A stretch of DNA of 64,000 bases from Lichenostomus cassidix (taxonomy: Eukaryota; Chordata; Aves; Passeriformes; Meliphagidae). Under the pieces are notes generated by a model, which made no database searches, was not told where the DNA came from, and was given only the letters and a program-made list of their open reading frames with translations. Location of the stretch: the NCBI GenBank assembly GCA_008360975.2, contig CM039210.1:23025007-23089006 (forward strand), read 5' to 3'. Both the position numbers and the translations under genes were made by a program. Positions 1 to 10,722 of the stretch are shown here, piece by piece (position 1 is the first letter of the stretch; every line of letters begins with the position of its first letter).

Positions 1-414
1 TCCCTCTGCATCAGGCGGATAGCCCCGAAGTCACATGGAAGCAGTCAAGCTGCCGTGACCCCCAGGCACTGGATCGGGCACTGCAGCGAAGCCTGCGGGT
101 GCAGGCGTGGAGTGCCACTGGGGATGGAGCCCAGCAGGAGACAAGGCGATATGAAAGAAGTGCAGTCTCTCAGTGTTAGAAGGCGAGAGGAAGCATGCGG
201 CATGCTCAATATGAGATATAAAGCAAGCTCCATTTATTTTACTGCGTGTGCGGTTTATATACTGTTACAATGCTTATATTTATTGATCACTAATCTACTG
301 GTTAATCACACAGGTTACAATTTACATTCTATTGCATTCCATTCTCACACTCTCAGGGTTCCCCCCTCATTCTTCTCAGGGTTCCTCTTCATTCTTCTCA
401 CAGTACCTTTCTAG
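1..414. other. Unassigned sequence, possibly LTR-derived
   Basis: No gene is supported here. Around 225-335 the strand is AT-rich and carries TTTATTTT (an AATAAA polyadenylation signal if read on the minus strand), followed by TTATTGATCACT and CA-rich stretches, which resembles the end of an old minus-strand LTR. The open frames of 60 to 120 codons lack any recognisable domain. I cannot define ends or a target-site duplication. Confidence 0.3.
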
Positions 415-770
415 AGCTCAAGGACACTGCTGCGCCTCCTGGGCACCTTTCTCATGGCACTTTCTCAGGGTGCTGCTGCGGCCTGTTCAGCTAACACCGG
501 CCTTGCTCACACTAAGCCTCATTTTGCAACATCTCAGTTCTCTGAATCCAGGGTTTATTGGTAGAAACGGCGGGGCGGAGCAGGCAGATGGAACCGGGAA
601 GGGACACGGGGGCTGGAAGCAGCTGGATTCAGGAGCGCAGAGAGCCTCAAATGTCCCCGTCCCAGGGGTTGAGAGGGGCCACAGGATGAGAGGGGTTTAC
701 ACAGGAGAACCAATAGGAGCACGAGGGATACAGGATTGACAGGGACTTCAGGGAATGGGGGTGCGAGGAG
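415..770 (-). mobile_element. LTR-like sequence, minus strand
   Basis: On the minus strand this stretch has the layout of a retroviral LTR. A CCAAT-type box (CCTATTGGTTC) lies near 707-717, a GC-rich promoter-like stretch follows, and an AATAAA signal lies near 550-556 (TTTATTG on the plus strand). The order CCAAT box, then poly(A) signal, matches the better-defined S1 LTR at 29936-30584, though the sequence itself differs. The ends are unresolved, so this could be a fragment. Confidence 0.35.
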
Positions 771-959
771 GGAAGATACAGATCTTCAAAAACCAATAAT
801 AAACTGTGGGTAGAGGAACATTCTAGCTATTAACTCTAAAAGGATGAAGGGGAGGAGAGGTTCAAAACCCAATGCTTTCTTTCCCAGATCCATATTTATG
901 AAGCTAGCCTCAAGGTCTCTTGGGGGAACACTTTTCTGTCACCCTGACCTGAAGGTTTC

Positions 960-2350
960 TTCAGACCCAGGGGGCTTCATCGGCTATTTCAGCCTCCAAG
1001 CTCATCTGGGTTAATCTCACTGCTACAATTGGGGTGACAGTATCCTTAACTTTTTTAGGAATTTTTCTACAACACTTCTGTAGGAGAATAATAGCTGCTT
1101 CAACAAATTTAGATTTAGGAATTATAACTTTTACTCCCTTTTCTTTGGAAAATTTAATTTCTGCTTTTAATTTTTCTAATAAATCTTTACCCAATTATGG
1201 CTTTGGGGAATTTGGTATATATAGAAATTGGTGAGGCACTCAGTGTTTTCTTAGTTTAAATTTTAAAGGTTGGAAGAAAGGCTTTGTTTCATTTATTCTT
1301 GTGGCACTGGTCACATTTACAATATTTTGACTTACTTTTTCCTTTAAAGTATTTAACACAGACTACTGCTGTAGTTCTCCAAGGGAGAATGGTGTTTTAA
1401 TATAATTCACTCTTTGATTTCCGACAGCTTGCCTCAAAGATACTTCTAGGACAGTCTCTTTCTTTCTTGGTTCATTTTTTTTTTTTTAGATCTGGTGCGT
1501 TCAGCTACTGGAGTAGCAGCCTTTATGCCTTTCCGGGTTACTTTTTTCCTCTTCTTCCCAGTAAACTCGCTGGCTGCTGTGTCTGTAGCCTTGGCTCCGG
1601 TTTCTTTTTCTTCAGAGCTATTTGCACTGAATTCATCTGGCTCGCTTTTGATTGTGGCTATTTTTCTCTCAGCTCTGCTACTGACCACGCGGCAAAGTGG
1701 GTGCCGCTTCTGGATCTCTCCTTTTCCAGCTTGGGAGGGGCCAGGTATGGCAGCAGATGCAATTTCTTTTTTGCTTGGACCTGCCCCTGCTCCTCCCCTG
1801 CCTCTGCTCTCAGGGTGTCTGGTGGGTAGTGACCGGCATGCCCCCACTCTACCCCTGCTTCCACCCCCAGGGCAGCCAGGGGAGGGTGGCAGCAGAGGGG
1901 GTAGTGGCTGCTTATACTCCATCTCTAGCTTTATCATGGCAGGGGGGAGGGGAGCAGGCGGCAGCCATGGCTATCTGCCACCCTTAGCACCACATGGGCC
2001 CAGGGCAAGGGGGGGGGCTGATGGCAGCAGCGACAGTGGAGGAGGCGGCCAGCCTCCCCCCACCTCCACCGGTTCGGCTGGCTTTTGTAGCGATAAGGGG
2101 TGTTATACTCTCTCTCACAAGGCATGCAGTTTTTTCATTTGTTTGTATGCTTCTTCCTGATTCAGGAATATAGAAAACAATTCTGCATATCTTAATTTAT
2201 CAGACCTGCCATGGGCCTGAAGTTTTACTAGTAACTCTGTGATTAATTGATTTTCTAAACTACTTAGACGGGACTATTTCTTTCCCCCACTTAATTTTAA
2301 AACAGATCACACCCAAATGAGAGCCTAGTGAGTTTCTCTGTGTTCAGAGG
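960..2350 (-). pseudogene. gag-pro: Element D: decayed class I ERV gag-pro remnant
   Basis: Read on the minus strand from 2350 downward, a gag-like segment (an alpha-helical stretch near 2110-2210, then a proline-rich stretch, then a very basic tail near 1470-1640) is followed by a protease carboxy-terminal segment. In the latter, a GKDLLEKLKAEI motif (1160-1195) matches the conserved 'G-R/K-D-L-L' end of retroviral proteases. Between them several stops and frameshifts break the frame. No reverse transcriptase follows below 960. The 163-codon minus frame at 1446-1937 is the longest open piece. It belongs to neither A/B nor Z by sequence. Assignment as class I rests on the protease-to-polymerase transition style and is tentative. 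Confidence 0.5.
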
Positions 2351-2584
2351 GATTTTTTCCTCGTTAGGATGTGCTAGTGTTTTAAGATCAGACCCAGTGG
2401 GGAATCTTGCGGGATTTTTGGGTTAGCAGAAGACGAGCTACTCGTGTTTTATTTATAAATGGAAAAGAAAGAGCCAGAAAGAAAACTCTTAGCTTAGAGT
2501 CTGCCATGAGAAACTAACCAGTGATTCCCACGCCGCAGCAGAGTAAGGAAAGCAAAAGCTTGAAAGAGCATGCGGGTGAGATTT

Positions 2585-2660
2585 GAGACCCTGGCTGGGT
2601 TCGAACTACCAACCCTCAGATAGTTGAACTCACGCCCCTAACTTCTGAGCCACGGGCTCC
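2585..2660 (-). other. tRNA-like block (pseudo-tRNA or SINE head)
   Basis: The minus strand of these 76 nt has an A-box-like TGGCTCAGAAGTTAGGGG and a B-box-like GTTCGAACCC at tRNA spacing, and the total is tRNA length. The D stem (GCTC/GGGC) can form with one G-T pair. The acceptor stem is poor, the anticodon stem does not close well, and the T stem is shifted, so a working tRNA is not supported. A tRNA-derived SINE head, a retro-pseudogene or a tRNA fragment carried by an ERV are all possible. Confidence 0.35.
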
Positions 2661-2689
2661 CTTTGAGCTGCCAACTGGCCCCTGTGAGT

Positions 2690-2960
2690 GAATAATGAGA
2701 GGCATCTTTTTCTCCTCACAGCCCCCTGTGGGAGCGGAGTGGGTTGTAAAAATTTCCTCTTTTATGGCTTCCCTTGTCCACACTCTTGTCCTACCCCCTG
2801 AGATCTTCCCTAAATGCTAGCTAGCAATAAAACCATAAAACCATTTTCCTTTGATTTCACCTCTCTTGCTGTGTTTCTGCAGTAGGTTTTTCAGAAACTC
2901 TGGTTTTCACAATCCTGGATCTCCGCTTCTTTCCTGAAGTGCTGACAAGGTGGGGGCAGC
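2690..2960 (+). mobile_element. LTR-like 3' portion, plus strand
   Basis: A TTTTATGG element near 2760 is followed by AATAAAACC at about 2826 and a T-rich downstream element, the spacing expected for TATA box, R region and poly(A) signal in an LTR. I cannot fix either end. About 60 nt further on, GGCTCGTCGGGAAC (3012-3025) faintly recalls a tRNA-Pro primer-binding site, but it does not follow an LTR end directly. No coding sequence is present. Confidence 0.3.
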
Positions 2961-3025
2961 AGGGTGTTTCTCAATCCAGAACTTGATTTTGGGGTTCCCC
3001 TCCTTCTGCCTGGCTCGTCGGGAAC

Positions 3026-3536
3026 TGATGCTTAAAAAGCTGGAAAAATATGTGGCAAACACAGCAGTATAGGGAAAAAGGGTATTACCTTGGTTTTAAT
3101 AGGATCCTAGGTGCACATTCATCAAAGGTGGAAACACACTGAGCAGCACTCCTGTGTACAACGGGTATACAATTTTATAGACTTCACAAATTAGGATATC
3201 TACTTAAAATCTTCCAATAAGAAAACTTGACAAATGAAGTAATTGTCTGCCTATTCTAATTACTCCTCTCTAAGTAAGACTACAGCTTAGTTTACAAAAT
3301 ATGTTCCAAAAAGGAGGCTTCGTCTAAGGTTAGAGCTTCTAGTTTTGAGATAGTAGGGATGTTTCGTCTTCTCCCCTGGAGAACCCCCAAACTAAGCTAA
3401 ATATCAGAGTACAAAAGTTATAGACATGTAGAGCTAAAGTACAAGGAGTGTTTGTGAAAGATACAAGGAAAAGAAAATGATATAAAAATGTATAAAAAGG
3501 GTATAAAAAGAAAGGACAAAAAATCATCAGGCATCA
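3026..3536 (-). mobile_element. R1a: solo LTR, TGATGC...GCATCA type
   Basis: The block begins TGATGCTTAA and ends GGCATCA, the inverted TGATGC/GCATCA termini that also bound R1b, R1c and the Q LTRs. Interior sequence matches R1b (9875-10366) and R1c closely, including ACCTTGGTTTTAATAGG and the TATAAAAAG-rich right end. On the minus strand there are CTTATTGG (CCAAT box), CTATAAAATTG (TATA box) and ATTAAA (poly(A) signal) in the expected order. Flanking 4-mers GAAC and GGGT do not match, so the target duplication has decayed or the ends are misplaced. Confidence 0.65.
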
Positions 3537-3950
3537 GGGTTCCAGGGAGAGGTTGGGCCCCTAGGAAAAGGGAGCAAAGGGTTTCCGAAGGCAATCCATT
3601 AGGAAACAGGGGATGAGAGTGAGAGTTCCCCAATTCCAGAAAACTTGTCAGATTCGAATCCACAGAGGCTAGGAAAATATCCTAAGGATACTATACCCAA
3701 GAGAATCTGGGGTTGGCCAACAACATTTGAGATTTTCGCATTTATTTATTTAGATAATAGCCATGGGTGAATGTTAACAAGTGATTTGAAAGTAAAGGCA
3801 CCTTATTGTTGTATTGTCATGTTGTTATGGTAGTGGAATGAGTGAGAGTGAGAAATATTATAAACATAAAGTGATTTAGTATGAATGAATGAGTATATGT
3901 TGTATCAGTTGTTGATTTAAAGCTCAACCTTATTAGCTGAGGGAGGCAGA
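3537..3950. other. Unassigned spacer upstream of provirus Z
   Basis: About 400 nt between R1a and the microsatellite show no LTR ends, no primer-binding site and no convincing coding frame. The part after 3700 is AT-rich and non-repetitive. Provirus Z must have lost its 5' LTR in or near this stretch, because its gag starts at 4106 with no LTR in front. Confidence 0.4.
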
Positions 3951-3995
3951 TTATATTATATTATATTATATTATATTATATTATATTATATTATA
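3951..3995. repeat. (TTATA)9 microsatellite
   Basis: Nine uninterrupted copies of the pentamer TTATA, directly left of the Z leader. It contains many TATA-like strings but nothing else resembling a promoter. Perfect copies suggest ongoing slippage. Confidence 0.97.
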
Positions 3996-4105
3996 GAAAA
4001 AGAGATTTTTTGTGCTGTGAGGAGTAGGTGGTGTCTCAGCTATTGGAGAAGTGGGTTAGAGCAAAGAAATAGGGGCCAGCGACAAACAGATAAAATCCTG
4101 GGAAG

Positions 4106-5879
4106 ATGGGACAAGGAACCAGTAAGTCAGGTTCAAGGAAAAAAGGGAGTAAAAAGGTGCCAGCAGATACACCCCAAGATAGTCCCCTGGGAATTAAGTT
4201 AGCTGACTGGGATAGTAATCCTTGAACAAAAGAAAAGGATAAAGTAAAGAAGATTCGGTATTGTATGATAGAATGGACAAAAAAGGAAATAAGACCCGAT
4301 CACCTCTATTGGCCTAGATACGGGTCTTTCAAGGCTTGGATTTGTCAAGCCTTAAACATATTTGTAAATGCAAAAGAACTGTTTGATCCTGAAAAAAAGT
4401 GAATATGCTTCCTGCTGGACAGCAGATATTGGGCCCCTGGGGGTAAAAGTTATTAAGATATCAGAAGCCCCAGAGACAGAGCAAGCAGAGGAAAAGGAGA
4501 AGGGCTGGAAACCCCTGGAGGCATTGCCTCCTCTTTATCATTTAGCCCCTGCCCCCGTTCCTGCTCCTGCCCCTGCTCCCCTGGAGATACCATTTCTGCC
4601 GGTCGCCCCTGCTTCTGCTGTCCTACTAGCCCTACTTCTGCCGGTTGCCCCTGCTTCTGCTGCCCTGGCAGCCTCACTTCTGCTCATCACCCCTGCCTCT
4701 GCCCCCTTGGCGGTTCCGGCTTCACCGGCGACTTCCATTGTTCCATCAGGTCCCCTTCCTACTGGGCAGGGGAACATACCAAAATACTAGGAGAAGCTCA
4801 GTTAAAACTCAAGGGCAGCTCGATAATTCCTCCTCTGCCACTATTCCAAAGCAAGGGAAAAGGGTCCCTCCTAAACTTATGATGATTGAGGAACAGAAAA
4901 GTTGGTTTGATGTAGAGAGGGATCAAGAAGTCAGCTTATTCCCTTTAAGGGAAGTACCTATGGGAGGGGTTGAAGGGGGGACAGGGTTTGTGAATGCTCC
5001 TTTGACCTCTTCAGAAGTCAGAAATTTTAAAAAATAAATTAAAGGGTTATTAGAAGGTCCCATAGGTACAACTGAACAATTAGACCCATTTTTAGGTCCC
5101 AATATTTTTACTTGGGAAGAAATGCAGTCAATATTGAGTATTATGTTTTCCCAAGAGGAGAGGCAGGTGATTAGAGCTGCTGGAATGAGAATTTAGGAAA
5201 GGGAAAATCAACAAGGCCCACCGGAGCACCAGAAAATGCCAATAGCACCTCCTAACTGGAACCGCAATGAAGATGCAAGACAAGGACATATGAATTATTA
5301 TCTTAATCTGATAATCAAAGGGATAAAAGAGGCAGCACCCCGAGGGCAAAATGTTAGTGAAGCTTTTGATGGACAGCAAGGAAAGGAAGAAACTCCAACT
5401 GAATGGTTAGAGAGGCTCAGGAAGAACATGCGGCAGTACTCCAGGATAGACCCTGATAGTATAGCAGGACAAGCCCTATTAAAGGTTAACTTTGTCACCC
5501 ATGCTTGGCCTGATATTAGAAAAAAGCTGGAAAAGCTTGAGGATTGGCAAGAGAAGAGATTAAATAAATTATTAAAGGAAGCTCAAAAGGTTTATGTACG
5601 AAGCAATGAAGAAAAAGCAAAGGTAAAAGCTAAGATCATGATAGCCATTATGAGAGAGAGTAACTCCCAAAGGAATCCAATGCCCCCAGGTACCATTCAG
5701 GTTTTAGAGATAGAGAAAGGGGAAGAAACTGAACCCTGGCACGATCAAAGTCTCAGGAGCAGATGAGAAACGTCTGTTTCTATTGTGGGGAAGAGGGACA
5801 CTATAAGAGAGAGTGCCCTCATCTAAAGAAGAACCTGAAAATATTCCAAGAGATACCCTCAGAAGAATCAGCAGACTAG
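4106..5879 (+). pseudogene. gag: Provirus Z gag (broken)
   Basis: The start at 4106 gives MGQGTSK, a myristoylation-type amino terminus typical of class I Gag. A matrix-like segment follows with stops at about 4222 and 4401. A proline/alanine-rich linker occupies 4540-4760. A p30-like capsid follows from about 5040, best preserved in the 176-codon frame at 5236-5766, which carries the major-homology-like E-T-P-T-E-W-L-E-R-L segment. Nucleocapsid lies at 5763-5879, one frameshift away, with one perfect zinc knuckle C-x2-C-x4-H-x4-C. At least four stops or frameshifts make the gene inactive. It precedes the protease in the usual order. Confidence 0.85.
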
Positions 5880-5893
5880 AGATGCCAGGGGCT

Positions 5894-6345
5894 CTATTTT
5901 CTGGGGGATAAATACCATCTAGAGCCTTTGATAACTTTAAGAGCAGGCCCCCAGGGGGAGGTATTAGAATTTATGGTTGATACTGGAGCAGAGAGAACTT
6001 GTGTAGTTACTATTCCGGAGGGGTGTAATGTAAGTAATGACACTGTAAAGGCAACAGGAGCTAAAGGAGAAGGGTTTAAGGTTCCTGTAATTAAGACTGT
6101 AGTAATTGAAGGGGAAACTAGAATAGGGGTGGGAGATGTCTTATTAGTCCCTGGAGCAGGTTGCAACTTATTGAGGAGACACTTGCAGGTACAATTAGCA
6201 ATAGGAGTTATACCAGAAAAAGGAAAAATGACAGCTAAAGTGTTAAAACTTGGCCAAGAAGATGAGGGAAGAATTAACAAAGAAGTTTGGGCTGGGGAAG
6301 GAAATAGGGGAGGATTCAATATTGATGCCATAAGGATCACGATTG
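5894..6345 (+). pseudogene. pro: Provirus Z protease
   Basis: A retroviral aspartic protease with the catalytic FMVDTGAE motif near 5971-5994 (DTG intact). The carboxy-terminal conserved region (G-A-G-C-N-L-L-R-R near 6150-6180) has R-R-H where G-R/K-D is usual. The open frame 5928-6503 joins protease to the first residues of reverse transcriptase without a stop, so this portion is not itself disrupted, but gag upstream and RT downstream are. Confidence 0.85.
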
Positions 6346-8297
6346 AGAGAGAAGAATGTGCCATACGTGTGCATCAGTACCCTATATCATTAGAAGGAAG
6401 AGAGGGCTTCAAGCTAATAATAGAAGAATTGATAAAGGATGGGACATTGGAACCTTGTGTGTCTCCTCATAATACCCCGATTCTCCCAATTAAAGAAGCC
6501 TGATGAGACTTATAGATTAGTACAAGACATAAGGGAAGTTAACGAAAGAACTAGGACCCATTACCCACTGGTACCCAACCCCTATACCCTTTTAAGTAAA
6601 GTCCCACCTCAGCATCAGTAGTGTAGTGTAGTGGATCTTAAAGATGCATTTTGAGCTTCTCTGTTAGCAGAAAATAGTCAGAATACATTTGCCTTTGAAT
6701 GGGAGGATCCAAGTACTGGAAGAAAACAGCAGCTAAAATGGACAAAACTGCCACAGGAATTTGCTGAGTCTCCAAATGTATTTGGGCAAACTTATAAGAA
6801 ATATTACAGACCTTCCCCACTCCTCCTGGAATACAAATTACCCAATATGTAGATGATCTTTTATTATCAGGGGAAGCTGAAGTTGAAGTTAAGGAAGCTA
6901 CTATAAAACTTTTGAATTTTCCTGGGGAAAAAGGATAAAGGGTATCAAAAGGGAAATTACAATTTGTGGAATCAGAAGTAAAGTATCTTGGTCACTTTAT
7001 AAGTAAAGGTAGCTGAAAGCTAAATCCTGAGAGGATTGTGGGGATTTTATCTCTTCCCCCTCCTTCTTCAAAGATGGAAGTTAAAGACTGCTTGGATTAT
7101 TGGGATATTGTAGACTATGGATTGAAGGGCATACCCAGGCAGTAAAATTTTTATGCAAAAAATTGACAGAGGGAGACAATACAAAGGGGACCAGAGAAGA
7201 TGACAATAAATTAGAAGAATTGAAGTTTAAACTAGCCTCAATACCAGCTTTGAGTTTACCCTCATTAGAAAAGCCTTTTTATCTTTATGTGAATGTGGAA
7301 GGTGGAGTAGTTCATAGAGTTTTAGTCCAGGAATGGGGAGATGTGAAAAGGCCAGTAGCCTATTTATCTAAATTGCTAGATCCAGTGAGTCATGGATGGC
7401 CAATATGTATTCAAGCTATAGCAGCTATTGCCATTTTAGTAGAAGAGAGCCGTAAACTTACTTTTGGAGGTAAACTAATAGTGTATACACCTCATGCAGT
7501 CCGAAATGTGTTAAATCAAAAGGCTGGAAAATGGTTAACAGATTCCAGGATGTTTAAATATGAAGCAATTCTGATAGAGAGTGATGACTTGACACTAGAA
7601 GTGGACAAAAGTTTGAACCCAGCTCCATTTTTATATGGAAAACCAAAGAGTGACTTACATAATTGTTTAGAAATTATCCAATACCAAATTAAAGTTTGGG
7701 AAGATCTAGCAGAACAGCCCCCCCGGAAGGGGAAAGAATATATATTGATGGTTCATCTAGATGCTTACAAGGAAAAAGGATGTCAGGATATGCTTTGGCT
7801 GATGGGAAAAATATGCAGACCATTGAAAAAGGGAAATTACCTTCAAATTGGTCAGCTCAATCTTGTGAATTACATGCTCTAAAGAGAGCGCTGCAATATT
7901 TAACATAAAAGAAAGGAACCATATATACTGATTCAAAGTATGCCTTTGGAGTAACACACACTTTTGGAAAAATTTGGGAAGAAAGGGGGTTACTAAATTC
8001 AAAAGGAAAAGGCTGATACATGAAGGACTCATTTTAGAGGACTTGGAAGCATTAAAATTGCCTGAAGAAATAGCTGTATTGCATGTTAAAGGACACCAAA
8101 GGGGAATGACCCCAGAAATAAGAGGGAATAACTTGGCAGATCAACATGCTAGAGATGCAGCAGAAAATAGAATCAAAAAGGTTATGTCAATTTTGACTCC
8201 AGATGTAGGATTTAATTCTGTAGGATTTAGTTACGAGGACAGGATGGAGACGAGAGATCTCTTAAGTCAGGTTTTAGAGCATGGGGGTTTATTGTGA
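6346..8297 (+). pseudogene. pol: Provirus Z reverse transcriptase and RNase H (broken)
   Basis: Reverse transcriptase begins with the H-Q-Y-P-I-S entry segment. It has the fingers motif N-T-P-I-L-P-I-K, a DLKDAF catalytic region near 6640 (followed directly by a stop) and the YVDD active site at 6846-6857. The connection domain fills most of 7100-7690. RNase H shows Y-I-D-G-S (7738-7755), C-E-L-H-A-L, T-D-S-K-Y-A-F (7927-7950) and the closing N-N-L-A-D-Q-H-A (8129-8155). Stops at 6621, 6655, 6937 and 7014 and several frameshifts inactivate it. Sequence style is gammaretroviral, clearly more diverged than A and B. Confidence 0.88.
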
Positions 8298-8626
8298 AAG
8301 GGTGTGGGTGTAGGAGACCTGCCAGGGGCTGCCAGACGCAGCTCAAAGCAGGTCAGAGAAGCAAGAGAGAGAGAGAGAGAGAGATCGAATGCCAAGAGAC
8401 CTATCTGCTGTTTACAATACAATAAATCATCTTCTGTGTTGAATATTCTAATTCTCATTAACCAATCTAGAACAAGCTACAAACTCTACAACATTTACAT
8501 ACAACCTATAAGAATCATTGCATTACCATATGGGGTTATATTTTAAACCCTAAAAACTGCTTTTTGGACCCTCTGCCAAGCAGGCAGGGTCTGCTTTGAC
8601 CCTTGGAGCTGCCTGGAGGCAGAGGG
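8298..8626. mobile_element. Insertion between RNase H and integrase of Z
   Basis: The Z frame is interrupted after the RNase H end and resumes at about 8627. The pentamer TATTG sits on both sides (8293-8297 and the end of the insert), consistent with a 5-bp target duplication. The insert holds a GA tract (8365-8382), CAATAAATC and a strong terminal stem (CCCTCTGCC near 8568 against GGCAGAGGG near 8617). Its right end is not the CA expected of an LTR, so its class is open. Confidence 0.5.
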
Positions 8627-9095
8627 TATTGTTTCATCAAGAAGGGGGATTACCTTCAGTCGGCGTACCATTGTTTTCTAGTTGTTCTTTAACTCAAAGC
8701 TTGTCTTCATTTCAATCTCGCTTATATTTTCCATATTCTCAGCATCTTTTGCCAGGTAATCATATTTATAAGGCTTTCCTATTTCATCTTCCCCAACATC
8801 CAGACAAGGAAGAATTGAAAATTCCAAAATTTAGTGAAGCAGAAGAAAAAGAATCAAGTAAGATAAGATGAGAGCAAGATCAGTCTGGAAAATGGAAACT
8901 CTCTGATGGGAGGCAGTTACTTAATAAGCCCCTTACTAGGAAAATATTAGAAGACATGCATCAAAAGACTCATTGGGGTACTCAGGCTTTGTGTGATCAC
9001 TTTTTAAGGAATTATGGGTGCATTGGGATCTTTGGATTGGCAAAACAAGTAACTGAGAAATGTATAACTTGCCAAAAGGTAAATAAAGAGGTAAT
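8627..9095 (+). pseudogene. pol: Provirus Z integrase, amino-terminal part
   Basis: After a spacer (8627-8870) the integrase zinc-binding domain is visible: H-Q-K-T-H near 8959-8973 and C-I-T-C at 9061-9072, giving the H-H-C-C set. A TGA at 8869-8871 lies just before. The domain is cut at 9095 by LTR X1 and continues at 10723. Confidence 0.85.
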
Positions 9096-9245
9096 TGTCA
9101 CTAATGGGAGACAGGAGTTTAGATAAATTTCTGCTGTTTGCTCAGGCCTCTAGCAACAGGCAGTAACTCTTATTAGGATGGCCAGCACCCCAAGACCCTG
9201 TCTCGTTTGCAAGGTTCATTAATAATGGCCAATTAAGTCTAATAT

Positions 9246-9664
9246 TGTTAACATAGGGTTAAAATGTTTCTAAAATCGGGATAGTTAAGAATAGGCTTTC
9301 GGAACGGGAGTAGCTAAGAACTGCTTGTACAGGGTCAGGTTGACATGAATATGAAGATTGCTTAGAAAACATCGGGATCGTTTCAGTTAACTCATGCGGA
9401 TTCACACTTGCAAAATAAATCAGAAATATTGCTGGAGGAGGGGGGCTTAAAGGCATGCTTGGGGGGAAACAATGGAACAATGATAAGTTGATAATTAACA
9501 TATGATTACATCGCTGTTCTGTAAGGGAAGGTATAAAACTGTATTCGCTTCAGATCAATGTTGAAGTCAGATTTGGGTAGATGTTACACCCCGGCTTCCC
9601 GAGCTCGAGAATAAAGGCACCTGCATATAATCATTCAGTGATTATGTGTTTTCCACGCTAAACA
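9246..9664 (+). mobile_element. Y1: solo LTR nested in X1
   Basis: Starts TGTTAACATAGGG and ends CCACGCTAAACA, matching Y2 (16547-16958, opposite strand) along its length. It carries GGTATAAAACTG (TATA box, near 9529) and GAATAAAGGC (poly(A) signal, near 9610). The tetramer ATAT lies just left, and ATAT occurs 4 nt beyond the right end, so the exact right boundary or duplication is uncertain. Confidence 0.85.
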
Positions 9665-9874
9665 CATGATATAAATTATCATTTATTAGACACAGAAAAT
9701 GACAGACATAAGACTAGGACAAACTACATACTACACAGGAATAACATATTTGCAAAACTATGCGTAGCAAAAATTGCAAATTATGAAAAGGTACCTATTC
9801 TTATTAACAGCTAGCAAGAATAGTATAACTTTTAGGAACCAAATGTATCTTACCCAGCCAATTGGTGGTGGAGC

Positions 9875-10366
9875 TGATGCCTTAAATTGCTAGGAAAATT
9901 TTAAGACGCAGACACACAGTATGGGATAGGGGTTTTACCTTGGTTTAATAGGATCCCAGATGTGCACCGATGAACAAGCAAGCCCCAAAGGCCCGCAAAA
10001 AGCCCCCACGTATACAATTTATGGACAGCCTAGATTAGAATACCTATCTAAAAGTTTCCAATAAGAAGTCTAACAAATGAAGTAATTGCTCCTTTATTAA
10101 GATTGCCCTCCCCCCCAAAAGATTACTACTTAGTTTACAAAAAACATGTCTCAGTGATGGGGGCCGTGTTCAAGGTTGTGCATCATGCTTTTGAGATTGT
10201 GGGTTTGTTTCGTCTTCCCAAAGGATTCTGAGCAGGGCAAGGGGTACTAGGGTGATAGACATGTAAAAAGTACAGGAACAGGGAAGAGTAAAAGGTTATA
10301 TATAAAGGATATATATAAAGAGAGTATAAAAGTAAAATAAAAAATACAAAAACCTATCAGGCATCA
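9875..10366 (-). mobile_element. R1b: solo LTR nested in X1
   Basis: Bounded by TGATGCCTTAA and GGCATCA with a perfect 4-bp target duplication GAGC (9871-9874 and 10367-10370). Interior matches R1a and R1c. On the minus strand it has a TATAAATTG-like box and ATTAAA signal. It is younger than X1, which it interrupts. Confidence 0.88.
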
Positions 10367-10722
10367 GAGCATACTTTGGAATCCTTTCACACAATTCCCA
10401 GGAAAGTAACCACAGAGTCTGCATCCAGACTCCGGGGAGAAGCTTCTTGCACATCTTCAGAGTGTGTGTAGGAAAACTTCTGCATCTGGGATAATTCTGT
10501 GAGTTTTTATAGTATAAAAGTATGCCCTTTTGGTCACGTATTGATTTCTTTGTTTCTCTTTTCACATTCTCTCTCCATACCAAAATATGAATTCAAGGTT
10601 AGAGGTCTCAGACCTTCAGGCACCACAAGATAACCTCCTGCTGGGCTTCTGACCCCACCAGAGTTATCTGTGTTCCGCCACGAAGCAGAAAGAGAGCGGG
10701 GGGGGGAGGACATTCTGCCACA

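Larger units (their letters stand above)
9096..10722 (-). mobile_element. X1: solo LTR inside Z integrase, itself hosting Y1 and R1b
   Basis: Read on the minus strand the LTR runs from TGTGGCAGAATG (10722) to ...TGACA (9096). Flanks GTAAT and ATAAT differ at one base and fit a 5-bp target duplication. Removing Y1 and R1b leaves about 710 nt, close to X2 (762 nt at 19171-19932), with which it shares CATTTATTAGACACAG, GGTACCTAT and the TTTTATAGTATAAAAG promoter region. X3 at the right edge of the window is a third copy in the other orientation. Confidence 0.85.

Noticed and set aside
1495..2160. A 221-codon plus-strand open frame
   Set aside because: It is antisense to the D gag remnant and its proline/serine richness follows from base composition; no domain is visible.
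2585..2660. A functional tRNA gene
   Set aside because: Acceptor and anticodon stems do not pair properly, so only a tRNA-like block is reported.
3951..3995. Regular repeats as a possible CRISPR-like array
   Set aside because: A perfect pentamer run without spacers is a microsatellite, and the context is avian.
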